From: an uncultured Bacilli bacterium | GTDB taxonomy: Bacteria > Bacillota_I > Bacilli_A > RF39 > UBA660 | Assembly (NCBI GenBank): GCA_934085675.1 | Contig: CAKOHH010000019.1 | Coordinates: forward strand, 1-11,059 | DNA: 11,059 bases | Reading direction: 5' to 3' | Shown here: positions 6,223-11,059 of the stretch, piece by piece | Numbering within the stretch: position 1 is the stretch's first letter | Layout of the letters: the number at the start of each line of letters is the position of its first letter | Notes under the pieces: model-generated | Database searches by the model: none | Told to the model about the DNA's origin: nothing | Seen by the model: only the letters and a program-made list of their open reading frames with translations | Translations under genes and position numbers: made by a program

Positions 6223-6312
6223 GAAAAAAAGATTAAATTATCTCAAATAAGAGAAACTTTATATGATGTTAGCATGGAAACAAGTTATAATATTTTTTTG
6301 GTTCTAAACTAA
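6223..6312 (+). pseudogene. Second coding remnant, unknown
   Basis: A frame open from 6223 to TAA 6310-6312 encodes about 29 residues, including KLSQIRETLYDVSMETSYNI, with no start codon near its head. The helical, charge-patterned composition suggests old coding sequence. It may come from the same lost gene as the 35-codon remnant just upstream, in another frame, or from a different one. Confidence 0.25.
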
Positions 6313-6331
6313 AGACTTTTCATCAGAAATT

Positions 6332-6340
6332 TGATACAAT
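6332..6340 (+). promoter_or_regulatory. Extended -10 promoter of the Bax inhibitor-1 family gene
   Basis: TGATACAAT (6332-6340) is an extended -10 element, 26 bases before the start codon at 6367. The -35 region is weak. It overlaps the TTG at 6331, which rules that codon out as the translation start. Confidence 0.55.
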
Positions 6341-6366
6341 ACCCTTATAAAGGAGGAAATAAATTT

Positions 6367-7017
6367 ATGAATAAACAAACATTATTATCCAAAGTATTTA
6401 TGTGGATGTTCATTGGCTTACTTGTGACTTTTTTAACGGGTTATGTGGTATCTTTAAATCCTAATATGCTTTTAAGTTTATTTGGAGGAGTAGGTTATGT
6501 CTTCTGTGTCATTTGTGAACTGCTTTTAGTTATTTTCTTATCAGCGCGTATTAGTAAAATGAGCCCAACAACTGCTAAAGTAAGTTTTTTACTTTATTCA
6601 TTTGTAACCGGTTTAACATTTGCAAGTATTTTTGTTGTCTATGAACTTACCAGTATCATTTATGTCTTTTTAATAACCGCTTTAGTGTTTGGAGTCTTTG
6701 CTTTTATTGGCTCAACAACAAAACTAGATTTAACTAAAACAGGAACTTATTTATTGATGGCTTTATTGAGTGTTTTAATTTGTACTATTTTAAATATGTT
6801 TATTAAAAGTTCATCATTCGATTTTGTCATTTCCGTAATCTCTGTTTTAATATTTATTGGTTTTACGGCATATGATGTTCAAAGAGTATTAAGACTTTAT
6901 GACAATAATGTTTTACCAGAAGAAAATTTAGCTATTTATGGGGCTTTAGATTTATATCTCGATTTTATTAATATATTCCTTGAATTACTAAAATTCTTTG
7001 GTAAAGATAACGATTAA
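6367..7017 (+). CDS. Bax inhibitor-1/YccA family membrane protein
   Basis: A 216-residue polytopic membrane protein with about seven hydrophobic segments spread over nearly its whole length. The C-terminal signature is clear: FTAYDVQRVLRLYD near residue 165, followed by IYGALDLYLDFINIFLELLKFF, as in the BI-1 (PF01027) family. Bacterial members are pH-sensitive calcium-leak channels or FtsH-associated proteins in studied cases; the role here is not known. The start at 6367 is chosen because AAGGAGG (6350-6356) lies 10 bases before it and a promoter -10 box covers the possible earlier TTG. It is a single-gene unit closed by a strong terminator. Confidence 0.92.
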   Translation: MNKQTLLSKVFMWMFIGLLVTFLTGYVVSLNPNMLLSLFGGVGYVFCVICELLLVIFLSARISKMSPTTAKVSFLLYSFVTGLTFASIFVVYELTSIIYVFLITALVFGVFAFIGSTTKLDLTKTGTYLLMALLSVLICTILNMFIKSSSFDFVISVISVLIFIGFTAYDVQRVLRLYDNNVLPEENLAIYGALDLYLDFINIFLELLKFFGKDND

Positions 7018-7040
7018 AAGATGTGACGCATCTTTTTTTT
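7016..7040 (+). terminator. Intrinsic terminator after the Bax inhibitor-1 family gene
   Basis: AAAAGATG (7016-7023) pairs with CATCTTTT (7029-7036) around TGACG; the T run extends to 7040. The stem starts within the stop codon. Confidence 0.85.
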
Positions 7041-7069
7041 CTCAATTTAATTAGAAAGAAAGGAATAAA

Positions 7070-7762
7070 ATGAAAGTAGTATTTATTATTTGGCATATTG
7101 TCCTATTTGTAGAAAGTTTTTTACTGATTAGAAAAAGAGTTTTAAAAAGAGGAACTTTATTAGGAATTTTAAATTTAGGGATGAGTATTTATCATATGTT
7201 CTTTTTTAAAAATATTTCTAATACTATTTTAGATATTAAAAGTATGTTTTATTACCATTTTGGTCGAGGCATCTTCTTTTTAATACTAAATATTATGTTT
7301 ATGGGGTTTGTTTATTATCTTTTAAAGTACGTACAAAAAAGAAAAAAGCAAAATAAAATTATATATTATTTATTAATGATGATAGGTGGTATTTTAGTTC
7401 TTTATTTTTTAATTCTTTTATTTCAAAGTAGAGTAGCCTTCGTGTATTTTGGTTTATTTCTATTGTCTTTATATTTTTTTATTAAATGTTTTGTTAAAAC
7501 AAGTAAAACGATATTTGTGAGCATTTTTCTTCTAACTTTAGTTTTAGGAAGTTATACATTTTTTACCTATACAGGCGCGGCAAGACTTTCGTTAGCCTTA
7601 GAAGGATATGTCAGGGAAGCCTATGAAACAGGTTTAGAAGAACTTAATTTTCTTGAAGAAAAAAATATAAAAAAATATGCACCCATTCAAAATATTGATG
7701 AGAAAATAAATATTATAAGAGTTAAAAAATATGGTCCCTTGAAAGTTGGCTTTTTAGATTAA
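7070..7762 (+). CDS. Unknown integral membrane protein with six predicted helices
   Basis: A 230-residue protein I do not recognise. Hydrophobic segments are at about 3-20, 28-46, 66-87, 97-118, 122-141 and 147-167, separated by short lysine/arginine-rich loops. A soluble tail of about 60 residues follows (171-230), beginning ARLSLALEGYVREAYETGLEEL; with six spans and a basic N-terminus it would face the cytoplasm if the N-terminus is inside. AAAGGAAT precedes the ATG at 7070. No promoter is evident in the 30 bases after the preceding terminator, so expression may depend on read-through. No transport or enzyme motif is visible. Confidence 0.8.
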   Translation: MKVVFIIWHIVLFVESFLLIRKRVLKRGTLLGILNLGMSIYHMFFFKNISNTILDIKSMFYYHFGRGIFFLILNIMFMGFVYYLLKYVQKRKKQNKIIYYLLMMIGGILVLYFLILLFQSRVAFVYFGLFLLSLYFFIKCFVKTSKTIFVSIFLLTLVLGSYTFFTYTGAARLSLALEGYVREAYETGLEELNFLEEKNIKKYAPIQNIDEKINIIRVKKYGPLKVGFLD

Positions 7763-7764
7763 AT

Positions 7765-7792
7765 TTGCATTTTAAACATATTTTGGTATAAT
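7765..7792 (+). promoter_or_regulatory. Promoter of the radical SAM gene
   Basis: TTGCAT (7765-7770), a 16-base spacer and TATAAT (7787-7792) with an upstream TG (TGGTATAAT) form a strong vegetative promoter right after the membrane protein stop codon. Confidence 0.75.
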
Positions 7793-7826
7793 AAACTTTA
7801 TAAAAAACAAAGGTGTGGTGGGGTTT

Positions 7827-8720
7827 ATGGAAATGATAAAAACTAGAACAATAATGACTAAATCCGATCAAGGTAATCGTTGGTTTGGTATTGATTATCA
7901 CATGAACTTATATAAAGGCTGTAATATGGGGTGTATTTATTGTGACTCAAGATGTGAAGCATATCATATTGATGACTTTGATAAGGTAAAAGTCAAAGAA
8001 AATGCTTTAGAAATATTAGAAGAGGAACTTAAAAGTAAAAAATTAAAGGGCGTTGTTTCTTTCGGCTCTTTATCAGATCCTTATAATCCTTTAGAAGAAG
8101 AACTAGAACTAACTCGTAATGCTTTAAAACTTATTTTAAAATATGGTTTTGGAGTATCTATTGATACCAAAAGTGATTTAATTCTTCGGGATATTGATTT
8201 ATTAAAAGAAATAGAAAAAAAGAACAGTGTTATCTTAAAAGTTTCCATTACAACTTATGATGATGAATTAGCAAGAAAACTAGAACCACGTGTTATTAGT
8301 TCTACCAAACGTTTTGAGGTTGTCGAAAAATTAAGCCAAAATGGCCTTTATACAGGGGTTTTAATGAATCCCGTTCTTCCTTTTTTAACCGATACTGAAG
8401 AGAATGTGTTAAAAATGATTGAAAAAACAAAAAAAGCCGGTGCTAAGTTTCTTTACAGTCGCATGGGCATGAATCTAAAAACAAATCAAAGAGATTTTTA
8501 TTATAATGCTTTAGATATTTTATATCCAGGATTAAAAGAAGATTATATAGCTGTTTACGGAAATAAAACCATTTGTAATACTCTTCAGTATCGTCATTTA
8601 ATGGAACTTTATTTAAAAAGGTGTAGCGAAGCTCATTTACTTACCGATATGGATATGATTATTGAAGAATACAAAAAAGAAATTCCTCAAAATGAACAAA
8701 TAAGTTTATTTGATTGGTAA
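7827..8720 (+). CDS. SPL family radical SAM protein (SplB-like, COG1533)
   Basis: A 297-residue radical S-adenosylmethionine enzyme. The cluster-binding motif CNMGCIYC (CxxxCxxC, cysteines 32, 36 and 39) follows LYKGC, as in the family related to spore photoproduct lyase. The SFGSLSDPYNPLE segment near residue 80 matches the family pattern after the cluster site. It is shorter than B. subtilis SplB (about 340 residues), and a counterpart of the SplB hydrogen-donor cysteine (C141) is not obvious. It is therefore better called SplB-like of unknown substrate than a photoproduct lyase. Candidate starts are GTG at 7815 and 7818 and ATG at 7827 and 7833; ATG 7827 is chosen because AAAGGTG (7809-7815) lies 11 bases upstream. 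It is monocistronic, with its own promoter and terminator. Confidence 0.88.
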   Translation: MEMIKTRTIMTKSDQGNRWFGIDYHMNLYKGCNMGCIYCDSRCEAYHIDDFDKVKVKENALEILEEELKSKKLKGVVSFGSLSDPYNPLEEELELTRNALKLILKYGFGVSIDTKSDLILRDIDLLKEIEKKNSVILKVSITTYDDELARKLEPRVISSTKRFEVVEKLSQNGLYTGVLMNPVLPFLTDTEENVLKMIEKTKKAGAKFLYSRMGMNLKTNQRDFYYNALDILYPGLKEDYIAVYGNKTICNTLQYRHLMELYLKRCSEAHLLTDMDMIIEEYKKEIPQNEQISLFDW

Positions 8721-8727
8721 TTATTAC

Positions 8728-8752
8728 AAGTACCCGAAAGGGTATTTTTTTT
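8728..8752 (+). terminator. Intrinsic terminator of the radical SAM gene
   Basis: TACCC-GAAA-GGGTA (8731-8744), a stable GNRA-type hairpin, is followed by eight T (8745-8752). The stem can extend outward to 8728. Confidence 0.9.
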
Positions 8753-8763
8753 AATCTTTTTTT

Positions 8764-8770
8764 CATACTA
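8764..8770 (+). promoter_or_regulatory. CATACTA, possible sporulation-type -10 element
   Basis: CATACTA resembles the -10 box reported for sigma-G/sigma-E-type sporulation promoters and sits 22 bases before the start of the coat-like pair. No matching -35 is evident because that region is the terminator hairpin. It is suggestive only because the unit it precedes contains a CotF-like gene. Confidence 0.25.
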
Positions 8771-8791
8771 ACAAGGAAAGAAGGTGAAAAA

Positions 8792-8974
8792 ATGAGTGAA
8801 AAAAATCTATTATATATTGAAGATGCTTTAGCGCATTTAGAATACTTCAAAAGACATTTAGGCATTAATGGGGAATGTTTAAGTGAAAATAATGAAACGA
8901 GTCTTTTAAAGAAGTTTTCAAAAAAAACAGACCGTTTATATACCAATTTTTATGATTTATTGAAGGGAGAATAA
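8792..8974 (+). CDS. Small protein, partner of the CotF-like coat protein
   Basis: A 60-residue acidic/basic helical protein starting MSEKNLLYIEDALAHLEYF. GAAGGTGA (8780-8787) lies 4 bases before the ATG, which fixes this start; an upstream in-frame extension would run back through the terminator. The stop is 3 bases before the next start, so the two genes form one unit. I do not recognise a family. Linkage to a spore-coat-like gene suggests a coat or sporulation role, by association only. Confidence 0.7.
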   Translation: MSEKNLLYIEDALAHLEYFKRHLGINGECLSENNETSLLKKFSKKTDRLYTNFYDLLKGE

Positions 8975-8977
8975 TTT

Positions 8978-9238
8978 ATGGACAATAAAACAATGTTAGA
9001 AGGTATTTTATGGGATTTAAAATGTTTAAGCGATTTATTTGTGCATGGCACGATTGAATCAGCAGATAATAAAATAGTCAAAGATACTTTTCTGGATAGT
9101 CTAAATAGTGTTTTAGAAATGCAAGAAAATTTATATACTTTAATGAGCGAAGAAGATATGTATAAAATAGCATCTGTTTCTGAAACCAAAATAAAAAATA
9201 CTAGAGAAAAATTTAGCGAAAATTTAGAAGAAGCATAA
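8978..9238 (+). CDS. CotF-like spore coat family protein
   Basis: An 86-residue helical protein. The segments ILWDLKCLSDLFVHGTIES (about 9-27) and LEMQENLYTLMSEEDMY (about 46-62) match the pattern of CotF/COG5577 coat proteins of clostridia and bacilli: two helices with a ferritin-like look, an HGTIES block and an MQ..IY..M block. The usual GWY after the second block is replaced by DMY. B. subtilis CotF is a spore coat component of about 160 residues; single-module forms of this length are common in Clostridia. It lies 3 bases after the small partner gene and has GGGAGA upstream. Coat function is inferred from the family; members also occur in genomes where sporulation is not demonstrated. 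Confidence 0.75.
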   Translation: MDNKTMLEGILWDLKCLSDLFVHGTIESADNKIVKDTFLDSLNSVLEMQENLYTLMSEEDMYKIASVSETKIKNTREKFSENLEEA

Positions 9239-9252
9239 TTTCTTCTTTTTTT
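9226..9252 (+). terminator. Intrinsic terminator of the coat-like pair
   Basis: AGAAGAA (9226-9232) pairs with TTCTTCT (9240-9246) and a run of T continues to 9252. The stem overlaps the last codons and the loop holds the stop codon of the CotF-like gene. Confidence 0.7.
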
Positions 9253-9298
9253 CACATTTCTAACAAATTTAATCTATAAAATAAAAATTGGTGATGCT

Positions 9299-9430
9299 AT
9301 GAAAGGTAGTTTAAAAAATTTCTTAGTTTGTCTTATATCTTTAATGGCTATTACATGCGTTTTTGCAATTATGGCATTAACGCTTAGGGAAGATATTAAA
9401 CAAAATAATACGACCATTATTCATGATTAA
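9299..9430 (+). CDS. 43-residue single-span membrane peptide
   Basis: ATG at 9299 is preceded by GGTGAT and followed by 43 codons. The product has a basic start (MKGSLKN), one hydrophobic segment at about 8-29 and a polar tail ending in TTIIHD. A possible -10 TATAAA lies at 9275-9280. The gene sits between two intrinsic terminators, the second only 10 bases after its stop, which argues that it is a real transcription unit. Small membrane peptides of this kind may be regulatory, toxin-like or sporulation-linked; nothing in the sequence decides. Confidence 0.6.
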   Translation: MKGSLKNFLVCLISLMAITCVFAIMALTLREDIKQNNTTIIHD

Positions 9431-9439
9431 ACATGTGAT

Positions 9440-9473
9440 AAAAGGATTATCTAAGTGACGATAATCCTTTTTT
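9440..9473 (+). terminator. Strong intrinsic terminator between converging genes
   Basis: AAAAGGATTATC (9440-9451) pairs perfectly with GATAATCCTTTT (9460-9471), 12 bp with an 8-base loop and six T. The reverse strand has four T after the stem, so it may serve the converging minus-strand gene too. Confidence 0.9.
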
Positions 9474-10017
9474 AAATTTTAAAATCATTTATTTCAATGT
9501 CAGTCATATCCTTGCCATCAAAAAATGGTTTGGATTTAATTTTATGTATTTTGGCTACTATGTTATTAGGAAATTTACGGATATATGCATTTAATATATT
9601 TGTTTTTTTATTATAGTAAGAAATACCAGCGGTTAACTTCTCATCAATTTCTTTAAAATCTTGCATAATTTGCTTCATGTTTTCATTTTCACTTAATTCC
9701 ACGTTGTCATTATAAAGATTTTCAATAATATTTTGTGCTTGTTTCATTTTCCTCTCAAAATCAAAGTTACTTATGGCTTCATCTTTTGAAATAATATAAG
9801 CATTTAAATAGTCTTTTTTACTATTTAAATTATTTTTAATGACATCATCTGCCCTTTTTATAATATCGTATTTTTTTCTTAAATCTTCGTCAATTAAACA
9901 TTCTACATGTTCTATTTTTGTTTTTCCAAATTGCAAGCGATTATAAACACTAATATATAAAATGGCAAGAAAACTTAAAATGATAACGATGATTAAAATA
10001 ACCATTCCCAATTGCAT
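9472..10017 (-). CDS. LemA family protein
   Basis: A 181-residue protein with an N-terminal hydrophobic helix (about 4-24) ending in YISVYNRL, then long amphipathic helices. The conserved late motif is present as SYYNKKTNILNAYIRKFPNNIVA, followed by PFFD. This is the LemA layout: short outside N-terminus, one span, cytoplasmic helical bundle. Function in bacteria is unsettled. The ATG at 10017 is chosen over one at 10044 because GGAG (minus strand) lies about 8 bases before it and a TGCTAAAAT promoter element overlaps the earlier codon. It is transcribed against the preceding genes and ends within the shared terminator. Confidence 0.85.
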   Translation of the reverse strand: MQLGMVILIIVIILSFLAILYISVYNRLQFGKTKIEHVECLIDEDLRKKYDIIKRADDVIKNNLNSKKDYLNAYIISKDEAISNFDFERKMKQAQNIIENLYNDNVELSENENMKQIMQDFKEIDEKLTAGISYYNKKTNILNAYIRKFPNNIVAKIHKIKSKPFFDGKDMTDIEINDFKI

Positions 10018-10042
10018 AAAATCTACTCCTATCTTTGATAAC

Positions 10043-10051
10043 ATTTTAGCA
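10043..10051 (-). promoter_or_regulatory. Extended -10 promoter of the LemA-family gene
   Basis: On the minus strand TGCTAAAAT forms an extended -10 element, with transcription expected near 10036. The -35 region is a weak T-rich stretch. Confidence 0.5.
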
Positions 10052-10064
10052 CAAATAAAGATAT

Positions 10065-10094
10065 AAAAAAACTGTTATTTACTTTTAACAGTTT
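10065..10094 (-). terminator. Hairpin with T run on the minus strand, upstream of the LemA-family gene
   Basis: AAACTGTTA (10069-10077) pairs with TAACAGTTT (10086-10094). Read on the minus strand the stem is followed by seven T, a proper intrinsic terminator; on the plus strand the T run is interrupted. It lies between two divergent genes, where none is expected. Confidence 0.6.
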
Positions 10095-10346
10095 CTTTCC
10101 TTAATTTTAAGATGAAAATAAACTTTAATTATATTTTGCATTTGTCCTACGGTAAGACTTTAGGTTATTTTGGATGTAACATTAAAGATGTGCCAAAAAA
10201 GATAAATATTTTTTTTAAAATTAAAGAATATTATTTTTGTCGAATTTTGACGAACGATTTTTATCATAAAAAAAAGGAAATTGCCGATTTTTTTTGTATA
10301 TATAAGTAGAAGGTAAAATTACTTTCTTAGATTGGAGGTGAAAACC
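10095..10346. other. Divergent intergenic region without a convincing gene
   Basis: Very A+T-rich DNA between the LemA-family gene and the nuclease-like gene. A plus-strand frame at 10112-10309 (65 codons) has no ribosome binding site and a Phe/Ile/Lys/Tyr-biased composition expected of random A+T-rich sequence. A TTGACG at 10247-10252 and TATATAAG near 10299-10306 are promoter-like pieces but not correctly spaced. I see nothing further. Confidence 0.5.
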
Positions 10347-11059
10347 ATGTTATTAGAAGATATGTGGTGTAAGTATATTTTAGGAAGTGAAAAATATACG
10401 AGACCACTTGAAATTATTTTAGAAAATGTTTTGCAAAAAGAACCTTTTTCATTACAAGGAAAGTTATCTGATATCACTTTTGAACGACCTGTTTCAAAAA
10501 TAACATATGATACAAAAAATAGTCGAACAGATTTAACAATATTACTTAAAGAGGAGAAAACCCTTGTGAATGTGGAAGCCTATACTTCTTTTAGCTTAGA
10601 AAGTCTAAAAAAATCAAATTTGTATATTTTAAGAGGTTATTCTTCGCAGTTAAAGAAAGGTCATAAATATCAAACTATGAATCCTTTTATTCAAATTAAT
10701 CTTGTTGATCATGTCGAGGCTAATTTATTACAAGAAAAAATCATTCAAAGATATCGTTTAGAAGAACAAGGCTATCCTTTAACAGATGATATTCAAATCT
10801 ACTATATTCGCCTTGATTTACTGGATAAACTTAATTATAATGTAGACATAAGTGATAAAGAGTTTTTAAATATTTTACATTTTCTAAAAGCAAGAACAGA
10901 AGATGAAAGAAGAAAATTGACAAAAGAAAGTGAGGTAATCAGAAAGATGGATGAAGTTGTCAAAGATTTTTTAACAGATGAAGTAATGAATGAAGAAAGA
11001 AGTATCTTAAACAAGTCTAATCGTTTAGCCAAAGAAACTGGTATTAAGATAGGTAAAGA
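10347..11059 (+). CDS. Rpn/PD-(D/E)XK nuclease family transposase-like protein (partial, cut by window end)
   Basis: The first 237 residues of a protein whose 3' end lies outside. GGAGGTG (10334-10340) lies 6 bases before the ATG. The layout fits the Rpn / PDDEXK_2 family: an N-terminal helix, RTDLTILL (Asp62), then LVNVEAYT (Glu77). The family usually reads D...(V/I)(D/N)(I/V)E(M/I)Q; here Tyr stands two residues after the Glu, where Gln or Lys is usual. That may lower or alter nuclease activity. The tail has a charged helical region and LAKETGIKIGK, the start of the GI-KG repeats common at the C-terminus of these proteins. Rpn proteins are recombination-promoting nucleases or domesticated transposases. 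Confidence 0.75.
   Translation, partial: MLLEDMWCKYILGSEKYTRPLEIILENVLQKEPFSLQGKLSDITFERPVSKITYDTKNSRTDLTILLKEEKTLVNVEAYTSFSLESLKKSNLYILRGYSSQLKKGHKYQTMNPFIQINLVDHVEANLLQEKIIQRYRLEEQGYPLTDDIQIYYIRLDLLDKLNYNVDISDKEFLNILHFLKARTEDERRKLTKESEVIRKMDEVVKDFLTDEVMNEERSILNKSNRLAKETGIKIGK

Noticed and set aside
8659..9255. Two minus-strand frames (8659-8946 and 8950-9255)
   Set aside because: They lie antisense to the coat-like pair, which has proper start signals and family motifs, and they run through a terminator.
10112..10309. 65-codon plus-strand frame
   Set aside because: No ribosome binding site, biased low-complexity composition, no recognisable pattern.
10835..11032. 65-codon minus-strand frame
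   Set aside because: Antisense shadow of the Rpn-like gene without start signals.
1..11059. CRISPR array, tRNA or rRNA genes
   Set aside because: No regularly spaced repeats and no tRNA- or rRNA-like segments were seen on either strand.

Overview
The window looks like a chromosomal segment of a low-GC Bacillota bacterium, most likely a gut Bacilli lineage such as Erysipelotrichia or RF39-like. The evidence is strong A+T bias, AAGGAGG-type ribosome binding sites, short hairpin-plus-T terminators, TGG as the tryptophan codon with TGA serving as a stop (so not the mycoplasma code), and a CotF-like spore coat gene. The exact lineage is an inference.

Left flank (1-1573): the tail of an unidentified gene, a remnant of an ISL3-type transposase on the minus strand, then the housekeeping ATPase gene ychF with its terminator.

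Centre (about 1580-4980): a complete diversity-generating retroelement (DGR), the standout feature. It consists of a membrane-anchored surface protein with a C-terminal lectin-like (CLec/FGE-type) domain carrying a 100-bp variable repeat (VR, 2859-2958), a 100-bp template repeat (TR, 3144-3243), a structured spacer, a small Avd-type accessory protein and a DGR-type reverse transcriptase with YMDD and LPIGNMTSQ motifs. VR and TR differ at 12 positions, and at all 12 the TR base is adenine. That is the hallmark of adenine-directed mutagenic retrohoming. The VR changes 10 residues of the lectin-like domain, just before the conserved GLRP motif. The logic is: TR is transcribed, reverse transcribed with errors opposite A by RT plus Avd, and the cDNA replaces VR, changing the ligand-binding face of the surface protein.

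Right of the DGR (4985-6312): a Fic-domain protein with an N-terminal helix-turn-helix. Its TTGACA/TATGAT promoter contains a perfect 10-2-10 palindrome overlapping the -10 box. Gene remnants follow.

Right part (6313-11059): a Bax inhibitor-1 family membrane protein, an unknown six-helix membrane protein, a SplB-like radical SAM protein, a two-gene unit with a CotF-like coat protein, a 43-residue single-span membrane peptide, a LemA-family protein on the minus strand, and the 5' part of an Rpn/PD-(D/E)XK-type nuclease-transposase gene cut by the window end. Most of these are separate units closed by intrinsic terminators.
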